Assembly: GCA_014898425.1 (NCBI GenBank) | Contig: RCSZ01000010.1 | Location: 1,054,001 to 1,118,000, forward strand | Source of the DNA: Botryotinia globosa | Taxonomy: Eukaryota; Ascomycota; Leotiomycetes; Helotiales; Sclerotiniaceae | Length of the DNA: 64,000 nucleotides | Direction: 5' to 3' | Shown here: in pieces, positions 26,801-38,533 of the stretch | Position numbering within the stretch: position 1 is the first letter of the stretch | Layout: every line of letters begins with the position of its first letter | The notes under the pieces: model-generated | Told to the model about the DNA's origin: nothing | Seen by the model: the letters and a program-made list of their open reading frames with translations, nothing else | Database searches by the model: none | Program-made: the position numbers and the translations under genes

Positions 26801-26983
26801 AGGTCCACGGGTATTTATAACTCCAGCTGCTTTTATGACTATTATGACTATTATGACTATTATTACGACTAGGTACAGTAGGTAGGTACTACGATAGTCA
26901 ACAAATCTTATTAAACCTTTCACCACCATCACCAGATTCACCACTAATACTGCGACTATAATACTACTTTTACTGCTACTACT

Positions 26984-27014
<31 letters not shown>

Positions 27015-27636
27015 TTGATTTCACTTGATTTCATAAGCATTCAAATATCCTGATTGATTCACTTGGAGCGCATCATTCGATCATTCGATCATTTCCAATT
27101 TCCCATTTCCCATTTCCCATCCGCCGGTTTCGTGTTCTCCCTCTACTGTACTCGCGTTAGCCGCTTATTTTCCTTCTTTCCTTCAATTTTAATAATTTTT
27201 AATCATAACCAACCTACTTTGTACTTCATCTTTCCCACATACCATACCCTACCATCCTCACACACACCCACACACACACACACCCACCCACACACACCCA
27301 CACCCACATCTACCCACACACCGCTTCCCCTACTTCCTCAACTACAAAAAACACACACCCACACACTCTCACTCTCACTCACATACAACTCAAACCCCCC
27401 ACAACTAATCTGACACGACTTCTTTCTAGTGTCGATTCTTCCAAATCCTTTCTCGACTCTTTCAACCTTACCTCCCTCCCTCCCTCCCTCCTCCACCTTC
27501 TTCGAATCCCATCCCATTCAAAACTCGTCGGATCCTCATCATCAATTATCCTTCATCTCTTTTCGATACATTCCATCCTCCTCGACTCTGGTTTATCGGG
27601 ATTTCCGATACGCTGAGTCCATAGTTCAACTTCAAG

Positions 27637-29139
27637 ATGACTACTATGGTGGGTGCTAAGAAAACATCCCCTCTGGTTTATACTCCCATTTTCCAGCCCT
27701 TCATATACACCTTCTTGTCTTTTGCTTCTTCTGCTTCAAGTTCTCAGGCTGCGGCTGGAAATTGAAATGGGTGCATGTTTTTAATCCCTCACCTGGGGAC
27801 GTCGACATCACAGCCTTGTCTCAGTAGCGTGGCACATGCTCGTACCCTTTGGATCACTCCCATTGATTACATTACATCTTCATCGTGACACGATGCTAAC
27901 CTCTCATCTCGCTGTAGGATCTTCGAGTGGGTAATAAATACCGCATTGGTCGTAAGATCGGTAGTGGTTCCTTCGGTGACATCTACCTGGGCACCAACAT
28001 CATCTCGGGTGAAGAGATTGCTATCAAGCTGGAGTCGGTCAAGGCGAAGCATCCTCAACTCGAATACGAGGCTCGCGTCTACAAGTCCCTCGCGGGTGGT
28101 GTCGGCATTCCTTTCGTTCGCTGGTTCGGTACCGAATGTGATTACAATGCTATGGTTCTTGACCTTCTCGGACCCAGTTTGGAGGATCTCTTCAACTTCT
28201 GCAACCGCAAGTTCTCCCTGAAGACGGTACTCCTTCTCGCCGATCAACTCATCTCCCGCATCGAATACATCCACGCCAAATCCTTCATCCATCGTGATAT
28301 CAAGCCTGACAACTTCCTCATGGGCATTGGTAAGCGTGGTAACCAAGTCAATGTCATTGATTTCGGTTTGGCCAAGAAGTACCGAGACCCCAAGACTCAC
28401 TTCCACATCCCATACCGTGAGAACAAGAATTTGACTGGTACTGCTCGTTACGCCTCCATCAACACGCATCTTGGTGTCGGTACGTACCCCCCCCCCACCT
28501 TTTCCACCCCACTCTGCTCTCGACGCTAATCATTTCTTCTAGAGCAATCCCGTCGTGATGACATGGAATCCTTGGGATATGTCATGCTCTACTTCTGTCG
28601 TGGTTCTCTCCCATGGCAAGGTCTCAAGGCTGCTACCAAGAAGCAGAAGTATGACCGCATCATGGAGAAGAAGATGACGACGCCGACCGAAGTCCTGTGC
28701 CGTGGATTCCCCAATGAGTTTGCCATCTACCTCAACTACACTCGCTCCCTCCGATTCGACGACAAGCCAGATTACTCTTACCTCCGCAAGATCTTCCGTG
28801 ATCTCTTCGTCCGTGAAGGTTTCCAATATGACTATGTCTTCGACTGGACGGTCTACAAGTACCAAAAGAACGCTCAGCAACAACAAATCAAGCCACAAGA
28901 TGGTGACAAGACACCAGCTGAGGGTCAAACCAGTGCTCAAGCCACGGCGGGCAACACTGCTGGCAGGCAACGCAAGACGGTCACTCCCATTCAGCAACAA
29001 GGTCAAGCTCCAGAAGGAACCGGTCACTAGTAAGTCCACCCACACTCTACTTGTCTCTTGCATGGAACTCTTTTTGTTCTTCGCGTTTGGCTTCAATAGC
29101 GCTGGCCGCGAAGAGGACATGACGCTAATAGACGGCTGA
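27637..29139 (+). CDS. HHP1: Casein kinase I, delta/epsilon (Hrr25/Hhp1) type
   Basis: Exons 27637-27648 (12 nt, encoding MTTM), 27918-28479 and 28543-29030, giving 353 residues if the TAG at 29028-29030 is used. Protein kinase signatures are clear: glycine loop GSGSFGDIY, lysine in [14 protein letters not shown] catalytic loop, DFG, and the CK1-specific [14 protein letters not shown] in place of APE. The Gln-rich tail starts near residue 300. CK1 phosphorylates primed acidic sites, with roles in DNA repair, trafficking and the clock in fungi. The stop lies inside TA-GTAAGT, a strong donor. Splicing 29030-29099 would replace the stop by a Tyr codon and add a tail ending EEDMTLIDG at 29139, giving 366 residues. 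I give the longer end coordinate to include this form. Confidence 0.95.
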
Positions 29140-30989
29140 CGCTTTAGTTATTAAAATAGCCTACGCTCTGCCGGTCCACCTCCACCGGGCAATGGTCTTT
29201 GAAATCCTGGAATGATTTGTCTCTCGTAGACCTTTCTTCTTTCGACATGCGGCTACTTGAGACTGACTCGGTCCCACCAAATCAATATCGTTGACCATGC
29301 AAGACTTGTTTATTGACACATGCTTGAATTTGGCTCGATCTCCACTCCAACAAATATCTCTTTTATGGACCGCTTTCTTTTCTTTTCTTTTTTCCTTTCA
29401 CGGATCGATTCCTGGCTTTCCTAATGGCTCGAGCACTTTGGTTTTCATCATGACATATGACTCGTATTTGATTCTTCCTTGGGGAATTATCATTGGATGA
29501 GCAGCGTCATGGGAAATCCAAAATAATCGAACGGCACGTCGATGGCATAATTTCCCTTTTTTCGAAGTCGCACGACGGAATCAAATCATCAGATTCCACA
29601 TTTCGAAATATATCTTGTGTCATCAAATCCGTCATGATCCCGAAACAAGCGAGTACAAGGCACATCACGTCAAACATGCAAATCTTCAATTTATTGCTCT
29701 GTATTGGCAAGCCCACTGTTTTCCTGAGATATTTTGTTCCGATGGATTTTAGTATTTTCTTTTTATCGTTGCTTTTCATTGAATGATATTCGGACTGTGT
29801 GTGGTCGAGGGGGTGAGGATGATGTGATGATGAGGGGTGATTGGCACTCGAAATACCAATCTGAAGGGATGTTGCATTTCTTTGACAACTTATCTTCGGG
29901 GACAATTTTGCAACAATCGAGATGGAATACTTTTTCAAAGATCAGCGGGGTTGACCACACATGGGAATAGCAGCTTCTGGGGAGGTTTCTTTATTTGTTG
30001 ACGTTTCATTTTATAAAGCTTAGTTGTGTTTCATGATGAGTGGATGGGTAGCTGATGTTGAGAGCAAGACAAGGAGAAGTGAACTGATATCAAGTTTATA
30101 GATTGTTTAGCGCTCGCACACAAAGTTACTGGTCGAAGATTATCAAAAAGCCTATACATACGCCTATACGTGGTAGAGGGACCGAACCTTGGTTGGGCAC
30201 TTTTCATACTTTGGTAGATGCGTACTTGCTATAGGTTATTAGAATAGTTGAATGAAACATGAAACCAACTAAATGAAAGTCTAGAGAATGTATTGATATG
30301 TGATTGTGATGTGGGGATTCTAGGATGTGATGTAAGGTTTTAGCCAAGGTTTTATGTAGAGGTTGGAGGTTAGGTATGAGATGTATGATGTCAGAGGGTG
30401 TTATTTTAGTCCGCAGTTTGAATTTGAGTTTGGTGCCAAGATGTGTAGTGTACAGGTAGGTAGGTGGGTGGGTGTATCAATTCCACTGATCTTGGGCAAC
30501 TTTTCAAATTGAGGGGTAGGGACGCGGTGTATATTAAATCTAGAGAGCTTACTGGGATGAGGAGTAGAGGAGGAGGAGGTAGAGGGGAGGTAGATGGCGA
30601 AGGGGACAGATGAGGGAGAGGGAGGAGGAGAGAGAGAGGGAGAGGGAGAGGGAGAGGGAGAGGAGAGGGCGGGGGGGAGAGGGATCTGTCGAGGGCGAGG
30701 GAGAGTCGAGAGCTTTCTCTATCCTTTCTCTTTCTTTTAGAGGGCGGGGAGAGGGACGGAGGGCGGAGAGGCAGAGAGGGAAACGGAAAGGAAAGAAAGG
30801 AGTCCCAAGTGAATTCTAGATGGTGATGGATGATGGTTGATGGTGATGGTGGAGAGTTGGGATGTTCAAAATTCATGTTTGATATGGGTAGGCTTTTTGG
30901 ATTATATACTTGCTATTGCTTGGGGGGATGGATTGGGGGTTATGGATGTGTTTGGGGGTGATTTGTTTGTTTGTTTGTTTGTTTGTTGG

Positions 30990-31057
30990 TATGTATGTAT
31001 GTATATATGTATGTATATATATATGTATATATGTATGTATGTATATATGTATGTATG

Positions 31058-31091
<34 letters not shown>

Positions 31092-31125
31092 TGTATGTAT
31101 GTATGTATGTATGTATGTATGTATG

Positions 31126-31156
<31 letters not shown>

Positions 31157-31215
31157 GTATGTATATATGTATATATGTATATATGTATATATGTATATAT
31201 GTATATATATGTATC
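30990..31215. repeat. 225-bp ATGT/ATAT tetranucleotide microsatellite
   Basis: An almost continuous run of GTAT units with interspersed ATAT blocks, read directly. It produces spurious Met/Tyr/Ile/Cys/Val frames on both strands. Confidence 0.95.
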
Positions 31216-31682
31216 TCTGATTTATAAGAATTGTGAAATAGGAATTGTGTAAATTGGGCATCGACTGAGTGAGCGAGATAGACAGCTTCTAGTATTTTCA
31301 TCTGGTCTGTGAACACGTTTAGGGAATTGTGGTTGGGATTGGCATTGACATTGGCATTGATAGGTATGTACTTCCTCTCGTTTCTCAAGAAAAGGTATTT
31401 GGGGTCTTGAATTATCGAGATTCACTTTACTGTTTCTTCACCCACAGTACATGTCCATCCACCATACCCACAGAAAGATATTCATTCACATCCGCTCTCC
31501 CCAATCATCCATCCAGACAACATACCCACCCATAATCACCTACCTTTCCATCCTCCACCCCCCATCGCCCATCCCCAGAAAACTTTCCCTCAAAACCAGA
31601 AAATGAAAAATCAAAACCTACCCCCCAAAAATACAAACAACAATCTAAAATCATCCACAACCCCACGAACAACTACGCTTCG

Positions 31683-31757
31683 CCGATTTCAATCAACACC
31701 GGGTTGGGGAACTCTAATCAACAGAGTTTCGCGCCGTGATCATTCGGCTACGACCCC
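31683..31757 (-). pseudogene. Possible decayed tRNA (type II, Ser-like)
   Basis: On the minus strand, TAGCCGAATGATCACGGC resembles a tRNA A-box with a GCCG/CGGC D-stem. It is followed by AACTCT-GTTGATT-AGAGTT, a six-pair stem with a seven-base loop (formal anticodon UGA), and about 65 bases downstream by GATTGAAATCG, a 7-of-11 match to the B-box. The acceptor stem does not pair, and loop positions 32 and 37 are unusual. At best this is a relic, and it may be chance. Confidence 0.25.
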
Positions 31758-34700
31758 TGGGAGCTGATGGAGATGGGTGTAATCAAAATTCTGTAGGATA
31801 GATGGCGTCAAGCGAAATTTTGAATGAGGGTGTGGTGCGCTGGTGTGTGGTGCGAGGAGTGTGGACTCCAGATAGTATTGTTTTATTACTATTGTATGGT
31901 GTGGTGCGCTGTATGTACCTAGTAGGTCTGTATGTATATGTTTTTTCCTGATGAGATGAGATGAGAGAGATCAGATGAGATGGTTTTTGAAAAGTAATGC
32001 ATGCTCCTGATAGCTGTTCGGTGACTTGCCTAGAATGACAGTCTGCTTTTTGTAAAGTTGTGATGGCGTCTGAGATGATTTGATATTGGAATGAGCATAG
32101 AGTTGAGCGGGAGATATGAGCGAAGGATTATGGACGATTGAGTCATGGTAAATCCCCTTCTATATCATTGGAAGATACCTAACCTACATTGTGATATATT
32201 ATCGTGGTATATACACTGTCAACTGATAAGACATAGCAATACAAGAATGGATCCGAAGACTTTTATTCTGGCAAGTAAAATAAAGAAGTGAAATATACAC
32301 CAAGACATAGAAAGGAGGGGTTTAGCACCCTCGCGTTCCAAACAATCTACCGAGAGAAGAGAACATCCTCATCCGGAAGTGGTCATATCATATTCCGGTC
32401 AAATTTCCATACTTCCACGTCTTCTTTTGGGGGCCTGGTTCTGATGTGAAGTTTTGACTTGGATAAGAGATTCCTCTCGACAAATTTATGAGCATCCTCT
32501 CGTGCTAAGTCATTTATCGCTTGCAGCAAAACTAGCTAACGATAAGAAAATCGAGTCTTGTGTATCACTCGAGGAGAAAAATGATCCGGTAGAGATCTAG
32601 AGTTTTCATTTCAGCGCTTTTTTATAAATAAACTTATGATATTCAGGAAATGATGGTTGTAAATTGCACACACCCGAAGGAAGGTATTTCAGTCGAGCGT
32701 TTTTCAAGTCCAAAATCCCAAATGCAAGATATACTATACGGGTGTAAATCAAGCAATCTCGGTTTCAGGTATAGATACCTATCAATACTATATCCTTTTT
32801 CGTGCGAACTATGGAGATTGGAAGCTAGATCAAGTCTCGGTTGATGTCTGGGCGTGTGAGATATGGGTTCTTTTCTTGTTGTTGTGAATTCGAATTTCAT
32901 ATCAAGCTGTTTTTATGGTTGATTTGTAGTCATGTGCGGGTGGATGATCAAAGACGGTCATTATTTCTCTTGTGAATATACATCATCTCGTACTTGTACG
33001 AAAGAGTAGCACTGTAGCAGCGTTGCGAAAGGAGTATATAGGATGTGCTCTTCTTCAATCTCGGTAAGATATAGGAGAAGTATATTTCTGCATGGAAGAT
33101 TCGTGGATGCACTTAGAGAGCGACCACGGGCGCGCATCTTTCTCTCCCGTGATTCTTATGTCTGAACACATGTTGTAGTAGATCATACTCCAACTTATAC
33201 CTATTCTATACATGTCAGCTTTTTGAAAGAGGAATCAAATAATATTACAATTGTTCCTTGAAAATGAAACGAGCCAATGGTATTGTCTCGGCAAGAGAAA
33301 ACCACTTGTATTTCCTACTACTACTACCAAAGTCTCCCAATCAAATATGCGGCATCAAGAGTCGTTAGTATGAGAACTATCGTAATTGATTTCTTGTACA
33401 TTCGATTCAAGACTGATTCGGCGTACTGTGAAGATTAGCTGAGAAAGTGTCCGACTTCAACATTCCAGACGTTCGTCCACGGATGCTAAAGGCAGACATC
33501 AAGTTACAAAAAAAGCAGGCAAATTACTAATAGAACAGTTGTCGGAAACAACTCGAGAGTATGAAATATAGTTGTGGATGAATTACTCCGTCGCTTGAAT
33601 AAGTTTATATCTCTACAACTTCGCAAAGGTTAAAACATGTCAATATGTTCGGTGAAGGACTTTGAAGCATTTTTCGACAGTGAAAGAGACCGAGATGAGA
33701 CCTGTCATCTCCCAAATAGTATCTATATTTTATTTCATATCTCATCGTCATGTTGCTTCAAAATGCTCTCTTTCGAGAAAGGCATCGACACAGGAGAGAA
33801 GAAATAGTTCCGAAATTTCCCATCTTCGGATCCACTGATATGATGATGTGTGTGTCATATCAACCGTTACTTTAACAAGACATTGAAACCAGGGATTAAG
33901 CTGTGTACCCTTCCAATTCTGGGAAGTAGAGGGAAATTGTCACTTCAATGACTAAAGGGAAGCCATTCTAGAACATACCGGTGTATTGGAAGTATACCTC
34001 TCTTGAAACAAATTTAGATGGGCATCATACAGCTTGGATGTTGAGAAAGATCTACGTGATTTGAAGCCTAGTTGAGTGTATAAGTTATGAGCAGCGCGAA
34101 GTAGTACCCCGTCATTGAGGTCTCTTCTGGATGTATCTTCTCACGCACGATAAATGTTATCGAAAATGTAGAATTTGAATATGCTTCTATAGCTTAGGTT
34201 CTTGGTCAGTTAGGTCATCAACATTCAGTGTCTCAACGGGTCACTGTGGACCTATAGAAGTTTGTACTTATCTTTGCTACCACCTCGCTAGCTGCGATAC
34301 TTTGTTTGGTACCAGTGTATAAAGTTGCCTTCCCCATCCAGATAGTATACATTATTGACGCTCATTCGAAACTGTTGGTATCAACTTGGTTGATATAAGT
34401 GTAAGTACTTAGTCCTATATGGTTGTATTCGTTCTTGATCATTATTATCTATGGGAAGCTAGGTACTAAATATATAGGGAAGCGCTAGCGCGACGCTAGT
34501 TAATACAGTGCCCTCTTTGATCACATGATCGATGTCCCGACAGAAACATTAGATTTACAGTACCACAAAATCTTGACACAGGAACTTACAATTGTACAAT
34601 TATGGACAGCCAGAACAGGATAACTTTCAACACTTGAAGTCAAATGCTGAATAACCAATATGCAGCAAATGACTCGAGATTGCGTACCATCTCTTGATGC

Positions 34701-35583
34701 TTTGAGCCCAAGTCTTTCTTGGAGAATTCCGGGAAGACTGCGGGAGTTTTTCTCTTCATGGAAAAGCCCAATTATATTTGTATATCCATTCGCAAGGATG
34801 GGGTAATCATCTAGATCCCGATCGCCTGCTTGATTTGTCTAGAGTTGAATGAAGGCAGGTTTGATCGAATAAATACAACAGAACTGTAGAAGAAGAATAC
34901 ATCTGCAGTTGAGACGCCTGCGTTTCACGTTGCACCACACCACCCTTCATGCAGCTCAACATGTTATCGCGTGAAGTATATCACGAGGAGTGCGGTTTCA
35001 CCAGACCTTTTAAACTTGTTTGTCAATTCTGTACTCCTTCCATTAGTCATTTACCGAACCTTATATCATGCAGTCAGTCCAATATGAACTCTAATTGCAC
35101 AATTAACCCTTTCGGGTCATCTACCCATATCCATGAACCGAGTAATAGTATTTGGAATTCAACACTAATTGGGTACCTACCGATAGGTCTCACGAATGAT
35201 TGAGATGATACCCTATAAATGCTCAGAAATTTTAATCGGTGAGTCAAAACGGTATCGCTGCTCCATGTACATGGTGTAATTGCTCATGCGTCTAGCCGTC
35301 TTGGCAGCGTTAACAAGGATGCATCACACCCCTTTGAGCCCGTTTGTCGCACTTTTTGACGTTGGATACTGGGAATTGCCGTTCTTCTACAGAGCGAGAG
35401 GAACAACTGGAAAACACGAATTCGATGAGTTAAAGCATCTAGTCTTTATTTGTATCGACTCGCGCTATCTTTGCAATTTCTTGCTGCGAGAGAAAAAACT
35501 ATTCCTCGGGACACGAACAGTTTGTATCGCGACATCTGATTTTTAAACATCTACTTCTGTCGCACAACGTACTCCTAGGAAAG

Positions 35584-36785
35584 ATGAGATCTATCCTAAA
35601 TAGCGATATGAAAAAAGCGAACTCAAGCGGTAATAAGAGAGAAGCGAGGCGTGAAAGGAAATGCACGAGAAGAGAACAGCTGCAGAGGCATTTGAAGTTC
35701 GGTGATGGACCAAGGAATTTTAAGAAACGGATGAAAAGAAGGTCTGCGGTGGCTCATAGTAATTTAAGGGTCGTCACTCTCTGGAATGGTGTGACAGAGG
35801 AGGCCATAGAATCTCGTCCAAGTATAGGTCAAACGTACGCACGGCTTTATGGTCTCACGAGAAAACAAGCTGATGATGTTGCACTCGCAGACTCGATGGG
35901 AAGACGGAAGAAAAGGGGAAAGGGATTGCACGACTCGAGGTAAAAGATGTTTCAGACGCGCCCAGCAATGATGATCCCGAAGTGCCTCATTTGGTCAGGG
36001 AACCACCTCTGGAATATGTCGAACTCGTCAGACATGATGGTATGTAATTAATCCCTCTGCTGTTGTCTCACCACGGAAACTCTTAAACTAAGAATTAGCT
36101 CGCAGAATCAGAAGCACCTCCTAAAATATACATGTCTGAAGAAGCAATTAGAAGAAAAAGCATCTTGGCTGAAACGACAAAGCTAGAAGCATACGATGCC
36201 GAAAGAATCTCAGTGTTTCACCAAATTCTTTGCAGGGCTTATAACGACATTATCGATTATACCAATTGTCTTTGTGAATTTCTCGAAGGGCAAACGGACT
36301 CCCTTGGTTGGGTTCGGGAGCGTTGGGAAGACCTTATCTCAATCAAGGATTTCTTTGAAGAAGATGATAAAGATCCAGAGATTCTACTTTCGCCAGTGGT
36401 AATCATGAGGAGGTTTCATCAAGCTTTCATATTCCTTGAAGATACCTGGAAAGCGATATTAGACCAGAACTGGGGAAATTTAGAGATTCCGTTGTCAGCG
36501 GTCGTGGCGATTAGCGATGTCCGATCTACCATGAAGTCAGTTGAGCCTCAATGTGACAATCGTGATTTCGATAAATTTGGCTGCCGTTATCCTGACGGGA
36601 AGCTCCAGCTTGCGAAGAATTTACCGACTGAAAATTGTCACACAATCAAGAGGGTTCAACTGTTTGAAACGGAACCGCCAGCTAAAAAGAGCAGGTTGAT
36701 GGAAGAACATGCAAGCTTGTGGATCAAGAAGCTCACGGGGTGCCCTTGTGGGACGTGGTGTGCAGGGTCTTCCCAAAGTTCATGA
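35584..36785 (+). CDS. Unrecognised 359-residue protein, three exons
   Basis: Model: exons 35584-35834, 35891-36039 and 36106-36785, with introns of 56 and 66 nt (GTACGC-CAG with branch-like CTGATGA; GTATGT-CAG). The phases close and the three frames join into one ORF. The N-terminus (residues 8-60) is strongly basic (KREARRERKCTRRE, NFKKRMKRR) and may bind nucleic acid or act as a nuclear signal. The middle and C-terminal parts are acidic and helical (WVRERWEDLISIKDFFEEDD; SPVVIMRRFHQAFIFLEDTWKA). The C-terminus holds CPCGTWC. I do not know the family. ATG 35608 is an alternative start. Without the first splice the frame would stop at 35943. Confidence 0.6.
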
Positions 36786-37812
36786 TTGGAGAAGGATTGA
36801 ACATTGTGCGTGAATGATTTTGGCATAAGATTATGGCTGCAGGAGACCGGCCTCTATTGTACATGATACCTCCGATAATATATTGTATAATCACCGGCTT
36901 CTCATCACTACGTGACCTGCAACTTTGTATATCCGGATCAAACCTCTCGAATTACTTTGTGGAAGAAACCTTAAGCGATAGAAATCCTGTCGATGATAAA
37001 ATTGAAATCATGGTACTTTGCTTCACCCTACTTGGAATAACTTCAATTCATTGTTATGCACGGAGTTCCTGTGAGAACCTTGCCATTTCCATAACCTCAA
37101 GCGGCAGAAGAGCGACTTGAAAACTCATCAATACATCGAGTTCGCTTACTCTTCAACAACTTCAAGTGGGGAAAAAAAGCAAAAAAAGAAAAATCACAAT
37201 TAAAATCACAATTAAATGCATTCATTACCTTCTGAAGCTTTCCCCCCCCCCAAAAAAACCGGGTTTTTACATCAAAATCTTTTCAGTCTATTTATCAGAA
37301 TGAAGTATCACAGTTATACAATACTAAACCATAGATCTAGACCCTCAAATAATACATTTCTCCAGCATTAACAGATACCCTTACAACCTTTTCAGCCCAT
37401 CTCAAACCGTTAGATTGAATGATCACTAGCCCACGCTAGCTCGCTGCATCAGAGCCGTCGATACTTTCCTGGTTCCTAGAAAGTCGCGCTGGAATTCTCC
37501 TTTCTATCTGCAGTGATTTCGCGAAGAGTGGTCAAATTCAATTTGCTGGAGAAAGTATTACTTCATGTCAAAACCAGCGGTCAAGAAGAGTGCAATGAGC
37601 GTGGCAATACACCAATCTGCCTCATTTTGGCCTTCAAAGTTGATGAGTACCTGCGAAAAGACACATAGCTTACGTGGCAAAGATTAACATAGAACCTTTG
37701 TATGGAGTAAAATGCAAGAGAAAGCAAAAAGCGATGCTTTATTGTGATATGAAGGCACAAATGCATCGAAAGCGTGTATCAGCGTTTAAATGCGCTCAGT
37801 AACGACTATAAA
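36786..37812. other. Intergenic region between convergent orphan genes
   Basis: About 1 kb serving as the 3' side of both neighbours. It contains a C/A homopolymer junction near 37240-37260. No open frame looks coding. Confidence 0.55.
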
Positions 37813-38533
37813 CTAGCTCATATCCATTTCATCGTCGTCATTTCCCGCCGAGTCTGCACCATGATTTTCTCCATTCAAAGTTGATGTATCTCCCCTAGCA
37901 CACAAACACAGTTTTTCCATCTCATCAGAGAGTCGAGATTCGTCACCAGCTATCTTCAATTTCCGACAGCCCTCGCAATTCGATCTAGTCCTCGTTGATA
38001 TAGGAGGTTCGAAATCCTCCACCAATACGACTATCCTCTTTTTCACTAGAACATGAAGTTATCAGTGATTACCCATGAAGATATTAGCAGGAAGATAAAC
38101 AATAGTACGCACATGGAGGAAGAGAAACAGAAGCCCTCCACTCGAAACTCTGGATCTGTTCTGCAGAGAGATGTGCAAAGCGTTTATTCATTGTCGAATC
38201 TCGTGAGAGATGATCAGTCCTGAACAGAAATTCGGCGGCTGCGATGATACTCTTCTTTTTCATTCGGTGCAGCTGCCTTGAAACCTCTGGTTTGCTAATC
38301 AAGTGTTCGAAGAATTCTCGCCTTCTCTTGAAAGATATATTTTTGTTGCCGTGAAATGACTTCCTTGTTACCTCCGTCATTTGCGCAAACCCTTCTCTAA
38401 ATGCCAGGAATACTGCGAGACGTTCTAGGTGGATACGACGATCATTGTGTAAGATGGGAAGTTGAGATTGGATACCATCATCCATGACAGTGTCGGCCGG
38501 GATAGGATCATGAGATTCAGTAACTTCTGCCAT
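37813..38533 (-). CDS. Unrecognised ~217-residue protein, two exons
   Basis: Model: exon 1 38533-38113 and exon 2 38045-37813 around a 67-nt intron (GTGCGT-TAG), with closing phases. The chosen ATG gives MAEVTESHDPIP. An in-frame ATG at 38632 would add 33 residues rich in Ser/Cys and is less likely. The first exon is helical and basic (HLERLAVFLAFREG, SFKRRREFFEHLI, RQLHRMKKKSIIAAAEFLF). The second exon has KKRIVVLVEDF, a CEGC pair and CLCARG, and ends in an acidic DDDEMDMS tail. It is convergent with the 35584-36785 gene. No family recognised. Confidence 0.5.

Larger units (their letters stand above)
17602..27636. other. 10-kb gene-poor, microsatellite-rich intergenic region
   Basis: I find no protein gene. 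Open frames are short, and the longer ones (for example 19028-19795 minus) are Ser/Pro/His/Leu translations of purine-pyrimidine-biased DNA. Simple repeats are dense: GATGG/GATA at 20125-20176, CTT at 20319-20347, CAGCCTCCT at 23222-23258, GGGAT at 24508-24536, GTGTT at 24688-24712, AGGTG at 26373-26424, ATGG at 26425-26459, ATT at 26531-26565, a 27-bp minisatellite at 26691-26800 and TAC at 26985-27015. A fold-back of about 94 bp lies at 25756-25849. AT-rich DNA covers roughly 21850-24100. The last ~600 bp are CT/CA-rich and look like the casein kinase promoter and leader. Confidence 0.6.
29140..35583. other. Long gene-free region between casein kinase and an orphan gene
   Basis: No supportable protein gene. 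29140-30400 is probably the 3' side of the kinase. Notable content: a GGGAGA-rich purine tract (30610-30800), a GTTT run (30964-30986), a 225-bp ATGT/ATAT microsatellite (30990-31215), a tRNA-like patch on the minus strand (31683-31757), and a palindrome TATCAAC-TTG-GTTGATA near 34379-34395. From 32000 to 35500 the base composition is ordinary, without open frames or recognisable element ends. Confidence 0.55.

Noticed and set aside
27867..28469. 200-codon frame antisense to casein kinase I
   Set aside because: Shadow of a strongly codon-biased kinase exon. The plus strand has all kinase motifs.
30873..31388. Frames of up to 171 codons over the ATGT microsatellite
   Set aside because: A tetranucleotide repeat is open in all frames. 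The products are Tyr/Ile/His/Thr or Met/Tyr/Val repeats.
34360..34400. Possible primer-binding site or LTR end (TGTTGGTATCAACTTGG)
   Set aside because: Only a short palindrome is visible. No second LTR copy, polypurine tract or retrotransposon coding sequence is found nearby.
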